A stretch of 64,000 nt of DNA from NCBI GenBank assembly GCA_036280655.1, contig DASUQI010000019.1, positions 6,212 through 70,211 on the forward strand. Direction: 5' to 3'. The notes below the pieces were generated by a model. It was not told where the DNA came from. It did not search any database and saw only the letters and a program-made list of their open reading frames with translations. This document shows positions 24,756-33,476 of the stretch, one piece after another (the first letter of the stretch is position 1; every line of letters begins with the position of its first letter). The position numbers and the translations under genes were made by a program. The stretch is from DASSJM01 sp036280655 (GTDB taxonomy: Bacteria > Actinomycetota > UBA4738 > HRBIN12).

Positions 24756-25262
24756 CTATCGCTCATCGAACGGCGGCACCAGCACGGTCCCCAGCCGTTC
24801 GTGCAACAGCGCCGTGTCGTGGACATCGGTTGGCCCCGGTTCATACCCCCACGCGTGGTTGGCCATCTGAGCCTCCGCGGAGAGGCAGGCGACGCGGCGA
24901 CCGGCGATGATCCCCGCCGCCGCGAAGGCGTTCGCTGGATGCTCGTACGGCCCCCGGTCGTCACCTTCGAGGTGGCCGTTCCCTCCATCGTCGAACCGGA
25001 CCGGGTGAACATCGACTTCGCGGCCGCGTTCGTCGCGGAGAACGAAGCTCACAGGGACGCCACCTGATCGACGGAATCCATGCTCGTGAAGGACCCCGCG
25101 CATCCGAGATACGTGGTCCTCTCGCACGATGAGGCCAAGGTCGTCGTGATCACGCGTCTGTTCGCCGACCAACGCGTCCACACCCCACCCACCGTCGAGC
25201 CAGACAGCAACGTCGCCGCCATCGAGCCACCCGAGGATCTCGACCACGTCCTGTCGAGTCAT
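24756..25262 (-). CDS. aminoglycoside/lincosamide nucleotidyltransferase-like protein
   Basis: A 168-residue protein of the ANT(2'')/LinA-like fold. WLDGGWGVDALVGEQTRDHD is the family signature and REVDVHPVRF supplies the distal acid. The metal-binding pair that normally reads DxD (HDDxDL) is DDLG here: the second Asp is Gly, a single-base change away (gAc to gGc). It may be inactive or use another acid. The C-terminal half shows the helical region of the family. Candidate resistance gene only by fold; activity is doubtful. Confidence 0.78.
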   Translation of the reverse strand: MTRQDVVEILGWLDGGDVAVWLDGGWGVDALVGEQTRDHDDLGLIVREDHVSRMRGVLHEHGFRRSGGVPVSFVLRDERGREVDVHPVRFDDGGNGHLEGDDRGPYEHPANAFAAAGIIAGRRVACLSAEAQMANHAWGYEPGPTDVHDTALLHERLGTVLVPPFDER

Positions 25263-25285
25263 CGCCACGATCGTCAGGCTACGAC

Positions 25286-26086
25286 CTATGCGGCTTCCTG
25301 CCGCACGTCCTTGACGTACTCGGGGATCCGGAGGCTCCAGAGCCGGATGGACTCCTCGGTGGGGCGGCCACTCACGTACCGGAACCCCTCGGGATCCGAC
25401 GGGATGGAGTCCGTGCCGTACATCACCGGGAAGTCCTTCGGATGCCTCGCAGCGACCCACTCGGCGAAGGGCGCCCTCACCCGGGAACTGAACCGCTCGA
25501 GATCCGGGCGCGCCACGGCCTCGACGATCTCTCCGTCACGAACCGTGAACACGAACGTGCTGCCGGTGAAGGGGCCCTTCCCGAGCACGTCCGACGCGAT
25601 CGCGTCGAATTCGAACCCGCAGGTAACACGCGTTCCGGATCGCAACGGCGAGGCCACGCACCACGTGACCGTCTGCCGGTAGCGCTGAGCCTCGAGCAGG
25701 GCGAGCTCGAGGGCCAGGCCCCGCTCGTTCGCCGAAGCCTCGAGACCGATCATCCACCCAGGGTCGGCGTCGTCGGCCACGTAGGTCATCGCCCCCTCCG
25801 CGTCGAACGCTCCGAAGGCCGCGAGGAACCCGCGGACGACCATCTCGGCCGCATCGGTCTGGTTCACCGCCGGAGGCTCGGTGCCCGGCGTCTGCCGGCG
25901 ATCGAGCGGCCCGCCGCTCGTCACGATCCAGACGGCCGCGACGAAGACGGCGATCCCGACGACCCCCGCCGCGATCCGCTGGCCCCGACGCCTGCGGTCC
26001 CGGCGGCGCAGGATGGTCTCGTGCTCGAGGTCGAGCGGCGGGAAGGTCGCTCCAGCCCGCTCGAGGAGGGATCGGTACTCACTCAC
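25286..26086 (-). CDS. single-pass membrane protein encoded with an ECF sigma factor
   Basis: A 266-residue protein: short cytoplasmic N-terminus with a basic patch (RRRDRRRRGQ), one membrane helix (about 38-56, IAAGVVGIAVFVAAVWIV), and an extracytoplasmic region with GFLAAFGAFDAEGAMTYVADDAD and a WCVASPL motif, in the style of an NTF2-like fold. Its GTG overlaps the end of the sigma-factor gene by 8 nt, so it is likely the sigma's regulator or co-sensor, although no zinc anti-sigma (HxxxCxxC) motif is visible. Confidence 0.75.
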   Translation of the reverse strand: MSEYRSLLERAGATFPPLDLEHETILRRRDRRRRGQRIAAGVVGIAVFVAAVWIVTSGGPLDRRQTPGTEPPAVNQTDAAEMVVRGFLAAFGAFDAEGAMTYVADDADPGWMIGLEASANERGLALELALLEAQRYRQTVTWCVASPLRSGTRVTCGFEFDAIASDVLGKGPFTGSTFVFTVRDGEIVEAVARPDLERFSSRVRAPFAEWVAARHPKDFPVMYGTDSIPSDPEGFRYVSGRPTEESIRLWSLRIPEYVKDVRQEAA

Positions 26087-26606
26087 GGGACATCGTCTCC
26101 TTGAGAGCCGCGTGTGCACGGGACGCGTGCATCCGAACCGTCGACGCTTTGATGCCGAGCATCCGAGCCGCCTGCTCTGAGGTGAATCCCAGCATGTCGG
26201 TCAGGACGACCGCGGCCCGTTGACGGGGCGAGAGGCCGGCCAGGGCGCGAAGGGTCGCATCACGCTCGTCGATCTCGGCGATCCGGTCGTCGGAGGGAAC
26301 GAGCCGCAGTGACCGCTTGGCGGTCCTCATCGCCCGGCCGTACCGGCGGCGGAACCCGTTCATCGCGGTCCGATAGAGGTAGCCGTGAGGGTCTTCCAGC
26401 TCCGCAACCCGGTCCCAACGCTCGAGCACCCGGACGAAGGCCTCCTGCGTCAGGTCCTCTGCCTCGTACCGGTTCCTGGTCACGAGGCAGAGCGCCCGGT
26501 AGAGCTGATCCTTCTCGACCTGGAAGAACGCCTCGAAGTCGAGCGAAGGGGCGACGGCAAGGTCTGCCTCACGTCCCACGGCGCCGAACCGCACGATCTC
26601 GCTCAT
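26079..26606 (-). CDS. SigE-family ECF RNA polymerase sigma factor
   Basis: A 175-residue ECF sigma with both conserved regions. Region 2: FEAFFQVEKDQLYRALCLVT, then AEDLTQEAFVRVLERWDRV for -10 recognition. Region 4: LSPRQRAAVVLTDMLGFTSE and ARMLGIKASTVRMHASRAHA, the -35-binding helix-turn-helix. No C-terminal extension. It is followed by a membrane protein that overlaps it. A perfect GGGATCGATCCC palindrome lies just upstream of the start but is short and probably incidental. Confidence 0.93.
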   Translation of the reverse strand: MSEIVRFGAVGREADLAVAPSLDFEAFFQVEKDQLYRALCLVTRNRYEAEDLTQEAFVRVLERWDRVAELEDPHGYLYRTAMNGFRRRYGRAMRTAKRSLRLVPSDDRIAEIDERDATLRALAGLSPRQRAAVVLTDMLGFTSEQAARMLGIKASTVRMHASRAHAALKETMSRE

Positions 26607-26696
26607 CGACGGGATCGATCCCCCAGGACCTCGAACTGCCTACGAACGCGCCCGATTCTTTCGCATGACCGGGCGGAAGGCCTGATGCGTCCAAGG

Positions 26697-27647
26697 CTAC
26701 GTCGTCAGGAACCCCACGCGCTCGACCGCCTCCCGGCAGAACGCGCCGAACCCATCCGGTTCGTCGAGGAACTGGGACGGCTTGATGCAGATCGTGGTGA
26801 ACCCGCGCTCGAGCTGCCCGGGGATCGATGCGAGCGCCTCGTCGAGGTCGGCGACCGAGTCCGCGTCGGGGAACCGGCCTCGCGTCCCGCCCACCATCTC
26901 GAGCTCCGCCGGGTCGCGTCCCGCGGCGGTCATCGCCGCCCGCAGCCGCTCGAGGTCGTCGTCGCTCGGCCGTCCGAGCGGATTGAAGCCGCTCCCGTAC
27001 TCAACCAGCCGCCGCAGCAGCCGGTCGTGCAGCCGCTGCCCGCCGAACCAGAGCGGCGGGCCCTCGGGCCGGGAGGGCTTCGGCTCGACGTAGACGTCGG
27101 TGAACCGGTAATTCCGACTTTCGTACGACGCAGGCGACGGGCCCCAGAGAACCCGCCACGCCTCGAGGTGCTCGTCGAGGAGCGCCCCGCGCCGCTCGAA
27201 CGGCACCCCCAGCGCCTCGTACTCCGAGCGCAACCACGACACGGTCGGCTGCACCACGAGCCGGCCGCCCGAGAGCCGATCGAGCGTCGCGAGCTGCTTG
27301 GCGAGCTGCACCGGGTGACGGAGCGGCGCGATCACCGAGGACGCGACGAGCCGGAGCCGCTCGGTCGCCGCAGCCACGGCGCCGAGCAGCACGAACGGGT
27401 CCGGCCACGGCATCGCGGGGTCCTGGTTGCCGGGGAGCGCGTAGTCGCGAGGGTTCTCGGGCTCCCCGTCCGCGTCCGCGCCGGGGCCGAGCGCGACGTG
27501 CTCGCTCACCATCACGGCGTCGAAGCCCTCATCTTCGGCATCGACCGCCATCTCGACGAGCGCGCGCAGGTCGCCGGGCGGGGTGAGCGTCCAGTTCTCG
27601 GACAGGATGAGGACGAGCCGGGGCGGCCCGGCCCGTCCCTCACCCAC
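26697..27647 (-). CDS. LLM-class flavin/F420-dependent oxidoreductase
   Basis: A 316-residue luciferase-like monooxygenase fold protein of the type that uses F420 in actinobacteria. Seen: the N-terminal barrel with EMAVDAEDEGFDAVMVSEHV, SVIAPLRHPVQLAKQLATLD, WLRSEYEALGVPFERRGALL, and the C-terminal PLWFGGQRLHDRLLRRLVEY. Substrate unknown. GTG start; the stop of the permease gene is 6 nt upstream, so the two are co-transcribed and may share a substrate. Confidence 0.88.
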   Translation of the reverse strand: MGEGRAGPPRLVLILSENWTLTPPGDLRALVEMAVDAEDEGFDAVMVSEHVALGPGADADGEPENPRDYALPGNQDPAMPWPDPFVLLGAVAAATERLRLVASSVIAPLRHPVQLAKQLATLDRLSGGRLVVQPTVSWLRSEYEALGVPFERRGALLDEHLEAWRVLWGPSPASYESRNYRFTDVYVEPKPSRPEGPPLWFGGQRLHDRLLRRLVEYGSGFNPLGRPSDDDLERLRAAMTAAGRDPAELEMVGGTRGRFPDADSVADLDEALASIPGQLERGFTTICIKPSQFLDEPDGFGAFCREAVERVGFLTT

Positions 27648-27653
27648 GCGCGA

Positions 27654-29120
27654 CTACCCGCGCAGCTCCGCGAGCGCCTCGCTCGCCGGCGCGCGTCCGC
27701 GGACGGCGAGCATGTAGACGAGGCCGATACCTCCCCAGATGAGCGCGTACAACGAGGCGAGCCAGAGCGGGCTGGGGACCTTGTAGAACGAGCCGAAGAT
27801 CGCCCCGATGCTGATCGCGATCCCGACGATCGCCGCGAGCACGACGCCGCCGAAGCCCTGGTCCCCCCGCAGGCCGACGAGCCCGCCGACCGACAGCAGG
27901 AGGTAGACGACGATGAGGGCGAACGCGCCGAACGCCGCGCCCCAGGCGAAGATCGAGAAGTAGTGCGGGACGTCCGGGAGCGCGAAGATCGTGTCGTTGC
28001 CCTCCGCCAGCCAGATCCACCCCGCCTGGATGACGATCAGCAGCACGATCGCGGCGGTCGGCGTCCCGTACTTCGACACCGACGCGAGCCCCTTCGGCAG
28101 ACGCCGGTCCCGCGCCAGGGCGAACACGCCTCGCGTGGAGGCCACCCCGGCCCCGATGTACACCGCGAGCATGTCGAGGAAGACCACGATGAGGAGCGTC
28201 TTCAGCCAGAACTCCGACCCGAACTCGGTGGCGCCGGGCGCGGCCAGGGCGAACAGCGGCGCCCCGGCGACCTCAGGCGAGAGGATCACCGCGAGATCGA
28301 ACCCGAAGCCCGCGACCTCCACGTACGCCACGATCAGGTAGAAGACCCCGACGATCAGGACCGCTCCGAGCACGGCCCGTGGGATCGACCGCTTCGGATC
28401 GGCGGTTTCCTCGGCCAGGTTCGCCGCGGTCTCGAACCCGACGAAGGCCAGGACCCCGTAGAGCACCCCGAACAGGATCCCGGAGAACCCGCCTTCGGGC
28501 GTCGGGTCGAATACCTTCGCGAAGTCGTTGTCCGAGCCGAGGTCGACGATGACCGTGATGACGAAGATCAGGACCACGGCCATCGAGATCAGCGCGAGAG
28601 TCAGCTGGACCCGGGTCGAGATCTGCACACCGAAGTACAGGACGGCGAACAGGCCGAGCGCGAGGATCGCGTCCCACACCCAGACCGGGAAGAACGGCCC
28701 GATCTCGAACTCCGGCAGGAGGCTGTCGTGCACGTACCCGCCGAGCAGGACGCCGAGGGCCGTCGTGAGCACGATCGTGCCGCTGTAGTAGAGCCATCCG
28801 GCCGAAGCCCCGACGGTCTTGCCGAGACCCTGCGTCACGTAGTCGTAGAGCGCGCCCGCCGCGTGGATCTTCTTCGCGTACCGGGACACGATCCACGCGA
28901 GCGCGAAGACGCCGATCGCCGAGAGCAGGACGACCAGGCCCGACGAGGTGCCGGCCCCGCGGCCGGAGAACCCGAAGCCGAACATCAGCGGCAGGACGAA
29001 CGCGCTCGCGAACACGGGCCCCATGAACCCGACCGACTGTGCAAGCACGTCGATCAGGGAGAGCTTCTTGCCCCCGAGGCGTTCGTACTCCTCGGTGACG
29101 ACCAGCGGCTTGTCCTCCAC
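27654..29120 (-). CDS. APC-superfamily amino acid/amine permease
   Basis: A 488-residue permease with twelve hydrophobic segments, beginning GGKKLSLIDVLAQSVGFMGP and including the conserved TM6 segment of the family, GVLAFVGFETAANLAEETAD, followed by KRSIPRAVLG. APC carriers import amino acids, polyamines or related cations. GTG 29120 follows ggaggagggtaggtc, a strong site. Upstream, divergent, lies the SDR/nitrilase run, so the transporter may feed that pathway. Confidence 0.9.
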   Translation of the reverse strand: MEDKPLVVTEEYERLGGKKLSLIDVLAQSVGFMGPVFASAFVLPLMFGFGFSGRGAGTSSGLVVLLSAIGVFALAWIVSRYAKKIHAAGALYDYVTQGLGKTVGASAGWLYYSGTIVLTTALGVLLGGYVHDSLLPEFEIGPFFPVWVWDAILALGLFAVLYFGVQISTRVQLTLALISMAVVLIFVITVIVDLGSDNDFAKVFDPTPEGGFSGILFGVLYGVLAFVGFETAANLAEETADPKRSIPRAVLGAVLIVGVFYLIVAYVEVAGFGFDLAVILSPEVAGAPLFALAAPGATEFGSEFWLKTLLIVVFLDMLAVYIGAGVASTRGVFALARDRRLPKGLASVSKYGTPTAAIVLLIVIQAGWIWLAEGNDTIFALPDVPHYFSIFAWGAAFGAFALIVVYLLLSVGGLVGLRGDQGFGGVVLAAIVGIAISIGAIFGSFYKVPSPLWLASLYALIWGGIGLVYMLAVRGRAPASEALAELRG

Positions 29121-29201
29121 GACCTACCCTCCTCCAGTCCGGAAACTCGAACGCTACCCCGGAACCGCCGGCGTGGGCTAATCGGCCCCGGCCGCCTGCA
29201 C

Positions 29202-29207
29202 TAGCAT
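29202..29207 (+). promoter_or_regulatory. -10 box, leaderless promoter of third SDR
   Basis: TAGCAT lies 6 nt before the GTG at 29214, placing the predicted transcription start on the start codon itself. No ribosome site is seen upstream of the GTG, which supports leaderless translation. Confidence 0.5.
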
Positions 29208-29213
29208 CGCGGG

Positions 29214-29966
29214 GTGCCGCCACTCGAAGGCCAGGTCGCGATCATCACCGGCGCCGCGCGCGGGATCGGCCGCGCGGCCGCCGCCCGGCTCGCCCGGGAC
29301 GGGGCCCGGGTTGCGCTGTTCGACAAGGACGGCCCGGCGGCGGAAGCAGCCGCGGAGGCAATCTCGAGCGAGGGCCTCGCCGCCGAGCCGCACGAGGTCG
29401 ACGTCACCGACGAGTCCGGGATCGCCGCCGCGGTCACGAAGGTCCTCGACACCCACGGCCGGATCGACGTGCTCGTGAACAACGCCGGGATCTACCCGCA
29501 CACGCCGTTCGAGGAGCTCACGTTTTCGGAGTGGCGGCGGGTCCTGTCCACGAACCTCGACAGCGTGTTCCTCGTGACCCACGCGGTCTACCCATCGATG
29601 CGGGAGCGCGGCTACGGCCGGATCGTGAACATCTCGACGGCCGCCTTCCTGATCGGCTACCCGGAGCTCACGCCCTATCTCTCGAGCAAGGGCGGGATCA
29701 TCGGGTTCACGCGCTCGCTCGCCGCCGAGGCCGGCCCGCTCGGCATCACGGTGAACGTGATCACGCCCGGCATGATCGAGACCGAGGGCTCGGCGGAGGA
29801 GGATCCCGAGGGCGAGCTGTTCGCGGAGATCGGCGCCGACCAGGCGATCAAGCGCCGCGGCAGCCCCGAGGACGTCGCGGAGGCGATCGCCTACCTCGCC
29901 AGCCCGGCGGCCGGGTTCATCACCGGCCAGACGGTCAACGTCGACGGCGGCCATCGGATGCACTGA
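29214..29966 (+). CDS. SDR-family oxidoreductase (third of three)
   Basis: A 250-residue classical SDR similar to FabG-like and sugar/alcohol dehydrogenases: TGAARGIG, NNAGIYPHTP, S141, Y155 and K159 (TPYLSSKGG) and the ending DGGHRMH. D37 after beta-2 (LFDKD) suggests NAD(H). It lies 80 nt before the nitrilase gene on the same strand and is probably the first gene of the SDR-nitrilase-flavoprotein unit. Confidence 0.9.
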   Translation: MPPLEGQVAIITGAARGIGRAAAARLARDGARVALFDKDGPAAEAAAEAISSEGLAAEPHEVDVTDESGIAAAVTKVLDTHGRIDVLVNNAGIYPHTPFEELTFSEWRRVLSTNLDSVFLVTHAVYPSMRERGYGRIVNISTAAFLIGYPELTPYLSSKGGIIGFTRSLAAEAGPLGITVNVITPGMIETEGSAEEDPEGELFAEIGADQAIKRRGSPEDVAEAIAYLASPAAGFITGQTVNVDGGHRMH

Positions 29967-30046
29967 GCGCCCGCCCGTGGACCGTTCCGGCGGGCCGATG
30001 GGAGGATGGGCCGCACACGCACACACATGGAGCCGGAGGAACCGCG

Positions 30047-31309
30047 ATGGACGAGCCGACCACCGAGAACGGCAAGCAGCCCCGCAAGCCGGTCGCCCCG
30101 TACCTGGCCGTCGGGATCTCGACGGTGGTGCACGGCGTCGGCGAGCGCAGGGACATCGCCCAGAACCTCGACACGATCGAGGACGCGATCCACGCGGCGA
30201 TGGGCATCATCTCGATCAACATGCCGGTAAGGCTGATCGCGCTCGCCGAGGGCGCGCTCACCGGGTTCACCGACGAGGCGTTCGACGTCCCGCACGTGAC
30301 GGCGGCGCGTGACCTGTTCATCGACATCCCGGGCGAGGAGTCCGAGCGGCTCGGCGAGCTTGCGAAGATGTACGAGACCTACCTCGTCGTCCAGTCGAAG
30401 GCCCGCTGGCCCGAGGTGATGGACGACCGCTACTTCAACACGCTGTTCGTGATCTCGCCGACGGGCGAGGTCGTCCACAAGGCCGCCAAGAACCACCTGT
30501 GGTGCCGCGAGCGCTCGTGCACGCCGCACGACGTGTACGACCGGTGGGTCGAGATGTTCGGCGACGACATCGACGCGTTCTACCCGGTGCTGCGGACCGA
30601 CGACATCGGCAACCTCGGCACGATCTGCTGCTCCGACGGCGAGTACCCCGAGGCGGTCCGCGCGCTCGCGTTCAACGGCGCCGAGGTCGTGTACCGGCCG
30701 AGCGAGGCCGTCCCGATGACGAACGTCGGCTACCCGGGTGGCGGCACGTGGATGCTGCAGAACCGCGCGCACGCGCACTTCAACAACGTCTACATCCTCG
30801 CGCCGAACGTCGGCCCGGTGTACCTGCACCCGAAGATGCGGCACCCGATGGACATCGCGGGCGGCCAGTCGCACATCGTCGACTACATGGGCAACGTCGT
30901 CTCGTACTCGACCTCCGGCTACAACACGTTCGTGAGCGGGATCGTCGACATCGAGGCGCTCCGCCAGTTCCGCGTGATGAACCTGAACTCGAACTGGATG
31001 AAGGACCTGCGGACCGAGGTCTTCCGGCGGATGTACGAGGAGCCGATCCATCCGAAGAACCTCTGGCTCCGCCAGGACCCGTGGTCACACGAGGAGGTCG
31101 ACGCGATCTACCGGCGGAACATCGGCCGGCTGATCCGGCGCGGGGCGTTCACGCCGCCGGCGAACGCGTTCGAGGGCGCGAAGTTCTTCCCGATGGACCC
31201 CGACCTCTCCCCTGCCCAGGCGTGGAAGGAGGCCCAGCAGCTCTGGGCCGACGAGGGTCCCGACGGCCCGAGCGGCCCGGGCGGCGGTTCGGGCGGCCCG
31301 GATGCCTGA
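30047..31309 (+). CDS. nitrilase-superfamily C-N hydrolase
   Basis: A 420-residue carbon-nitrogen hydrolase, long for the family (usually 260-370). Triad candidates: E68 in ALAEGALTG, K148 in HKAAKNHLW and C195 in the motif CSDGEYPE. A C-terminal extension of about 100 residues ends in a Gly/Pro/Asp-rich tail. Members hydrolyse nitriles, amides or formamides and may act on a gamma-glutamyl or formyl amide here. ATG 30047 has gccggagga upstream; its end overlaps the flavoprotein gene by 8 nt. Confidence 0.87.
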   Translation: MDEPTTENGKQPRKPVAPYLAVGISTVVHGVGERRDIAQNLDTIEDAIHAAMGIISINMPVRLIALAEGALTGFTDEAFDVPHVTAARDLFIDIPGEESERLGELAKMYETYLVVQSKARWPEVMDDRYFNTLFVISPTGEVVHKAAKNHLWCRERSCTPHDVYDRWVEMFGDDIDAFYPVLRTDDIGNLGTICCSDGEYPEAVRALAFNGAEVVYRPSEAVPMTNVGYPGGGTWMLQNRAHAHFNNVYILAPNVGPVYLHPKMRHPMDIAGGQSHIVDYMGNVVSYSTSGYNTFVSGIVDIEALRQFRVMNLNSNWMKDLRTEVFRRMYEEPIHPKNLWLRQDPWSHEEVDAIYRRNIGRLIRRGAFTPPANAFEGAKFFPMDPDLSPAQAWKEAQQLWADEGPDGPSGPGGGSGGPDA

Positions 31310-32891
31310 GGGCGGCTACGACGTCGTCATCGTCGGCGGCGGGCACAACGGCCTGGCCTGCGGCGGGTACCTCGCGAAGGCGGGCCAGCGGGTCCTCGTG
31401 CTCGAGGCCCGGGACGTGGTCGGCGGCGGCTGCGCGACGAAGGAGGTCGCGGCGCCGGGCTTCCGGCACAACTTCCACTCGAACTTCCACGGGATCATCC
31501 ACATGGGCCCGGTCTATCGAGACCTCGACCTCGAGCGGTTCGGCGCCACCTATCTCTGGCCCGAGAACCAGTTCGGCCACGTGTTCCCCGACGGGCGGGC
31601 GCTCGTGTGCTCGCGCGACCTCGACACGACGGTCGAGCGGATCGCCCGGTTCTCCAAGCGCGACGCGGACACGTTCCGCGAGGTCGCGCAGGTCTACCTC
31701 GAGGTGCTGCGGGACGGGTTCATCCCCGCGATGTTCGCACCGCCAGGGCCGCCCTCGAGCGATCTCGCGCCGCTCGAGGGGTCGACTGACGGCCTCGGCC
31801 TGATCCGGCAGTTCCTCACGGCGCCGAACCACGTCGCGCGCGACCTATTCGAATCACCGGAGGTCCAGACGTGGGTCGGGTTCTGGGTCGCGCAGCTCGC
31901 CGGGACGGGCGACGTGTTCGGGCTCGGCGCGAACTACCCCGTGATGGTCGCCGGCTCGATGGAGCCGTACGGCTGGGCGATCAGCGAGGGCGGCTCGAAC
32001 AACCTCGCGCAGGCGATGGCGTCGTTCCTCGTCGAGCACGGCGGCGAGATCCGGCTGGACGCGCCGGTCGCGCGCATCGACGTCGACGGGGACGGCGCGC
32101 GCTCGGTGAAGCTCGAGGACGGGACGACGATCCCGGTCGAGGGCACCCTGATCTCGAACCTCGATCCGAAGCACACGTTCCTCGACCTCGTCGGCGAGGA
32201 CTCGCTCGACGAGACGCTGCGGCGCGCCTGCCAGCGCTGGCGATACGACGTGATGTCGATGTTCTGCGTCTACCTCGCGCTCGACGCGCCGGTGCGGTGG
32301 AAGGCGGCCGAGTTCGAGCCGGCGGTGCAGCGGTGCTTCGCGGTGTCGCTCTGCGAGTCGCTCGACGTGCTCGACGACAACGCGAGCGACTGCCGGCTCG
32401 GCGTCCCGCCGCGGCAGCCGGGGCTGTTCACGGTCCACCCGTCGGTGTTCGACCCGTCGCTCGCCCCGCCGGGGAAGGAGTCGTGCTTCTGCGAGCAGAT
32501 CGCGCCGTACGAGCTCCGCGACGGCGGCTCGGCGGCATGGGAGGGGCTGAAGGAGGAGTACGCGGCCGTGGTGCTCGACCGCTGGCGCCCGTACCTCGAA
32601 AGCGGGCTCGAGCCCGACGCGATCGTCGGCCGGTACATCTCGAGCCCGATCGACATCGAGCGGGTGATGCCGTCGATGCGCCACGGCGATTGGAACCACG
32701 GCGAGATGAGCCAGGACCAGCTCGGGGTGTTCCGGCCGTTCCACGAGTACCCGCCGTACCGCACCGGGTTCTCGAACGTCTACATGTGCGGCGCGTCGAC
32801 CCATCCCGGCGGCTCGATCGGCGGCGCGTGCGGCTACAATGCGGCGACGGTCATCGCCGAGGACCTCGGGCTCGAGACCTGGTGGACCTGA
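31302..32891 (+). CDS. CrtI/phytoene-dehydrogenase-like FAD oxidoreductase
   Basis: A 529-residue flavoprotein. VVIVGGGHNGLACGGYLAKA is the Rossmann FAD site with HNGL typical of the CrtI-like group, followed by VGGGCATKEV. The C-terminal FAD-binding end is YMCGASTHPGGSIGGACG. No carotenoid genes are near, and bacterial members of this type include amine- and carboxylate-oxidising enzymes; a role in oxidising the substrate of the nitrilase operon is likely. A second, distantly related copy is at 45743-47365. Confidence 0.87.
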   Translation: MPEGGYDVVIVGGGHNGLACGGYLAKAGQRVLVLEARDVVGGGCATKEVAAPGFRHNFHSNFHGIIHMGPVYRDLDLERFGATYLWPENQFGHVFPDGRALVCSRDLDTTVERIARFSKRDADTFREVAQVYLEVLRDGFIPAMFAPPGPPSSDLAPLEGSTDGLGLIRQFLTAPNHVARDLFESPEVQTWVGFWVAQLAGTGDVFGLGANYPVMVAGSMEPYGWAISEGGSNNLAQAMASFLVEHGGEIRLDAPVARIDVDGDGARSVKLEDGTTIPVEGTLISNLDPKHTFLDLVGEDSLDETLRRACQRWRYDVMSMFCVYLALDAPVRWKAAEFEPAVQRCFAVSLCESLDVLDDNASDCRLGVPPRQPGLFTVHPSVFDPSLAPPGKESCFCEQIAPYELRDGGSAAWEGLKEEYAAVVLDRWRPYLESGLEPDAIVGRYISSPIDIERVMPSMRHGDWNHGEMSQDQLGVFRPFHEYPPYRTGFSNVYMCGASTHPGGSIGGACGYNAATVIAEDLGLETWWT

Positions 32892-32906
32892 GGAGCGCGT
32901 CCTTCG

Positions 32907-33470
32907 ATGCGACCACTTCGGTATTCCATCAACGTCACGTTGGACGGGTGCGTCGACCATCGTGAGGGCGTCGTGGACGAAGACCTGCACCACCACGCGG
33001 CCGAGAGCATCGCCCGGGCCGATGCCCTTCTCTTCGGCCGGGTGACCTACGAGATGATGGAGGCGGCGTGGCGGCAGCCGGCGCGGACGGGTGTGAGGCC
33101 CGATTGGATGGAACCCTTCGCCCGGACCATCGACGCGGCGAGGAAGTACGTCGTGTCGAGCACCCTGGACCGGGTCGATTGGAACGCGGAGCTCGTGCGG
33201 GGGGATCCGGGGGAGGCCGTTTGGCAACTCAAACAGGAGTCGGGCGAGGGGCTGTTCGTGGCAGGCGTGAAGCTCCCGCTCGCATTGACGGAGCTGGGAT
33301 TGATCGACGAATACGAAGTCGTCGTGCATCCCAGGCTCGCGGGCCACGGCCCGACGCTGTTCGCGGGGCTCTCGAAGCCGATCGACCTGAAGCTCGTGAG
33401 CCGGCTGGAATTCGGCTCGGGTGCGGTCGCGATGCGGTACGAGCCGAGGAGCCAGGCAGAGGGCTCGTGA
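32907..33470 (+). CDS. dihydrofolate reductase-like (RibD C-terminal) protein
   Basis: A 187-residue member of the large RibD_C/DHFR-like family, not a true FolA. Motifs seen are SINVTLDGCVD, LLFGRVTYEMME, RKYVVSSTL, GLFVAGVKLPLALTELGLID and VVHPRLAGHGPTLF. Such proteins reduce small pterin- or flavin-type compounds in family members; substrate here unknown. It starts 15 nt after the flavoprotein gene and could be co-transcribed. Confidence 0.85.
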   Translation: MRPLRYSINVTLDGCVDHREGVVDEDLHHHAAESIARADALLFGRVTYEMMEAAWRQPARTGVRPDWMEPFARTIDAARKYVVSSTLDRVDWNAELVRGDPGEAVWQLKQESGEGLFVAGVKLPLALTELGLIDEYEVVVHPRLAGHGPTLFAGLSKPIDLKLVSRLEFGSGAVAMRYEPRSQAEGS

Positions 33471-33476
33471 GCCCGA

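Noticed and set aside
26611..26622. Perfect 12-bp palindrome GGGATCGATCCC just upstream of the sigma-factor start
   Set aside because: GATC/CGAT-type words are frequent in this genome's coding DNA and the repeat is short, with no promoter arrangement that would make it an operator.
26385..29204. A 939-codon open frame opposite the LLM and APC permease genes
   Set aside because: Composition is Arg/Glu/Asp/His-rich with no recognisable motif, while the opposite strand carries complete permease and LLM proteins.
31302..32891. Carotenoid biosynthesis gene (phytoene desaturase)
   Set aside because: Only the general CrtI-like flavin fold matches; no phytoene synthase or prenyltransferase is nearby and the operon context is nitrilase and SDR.
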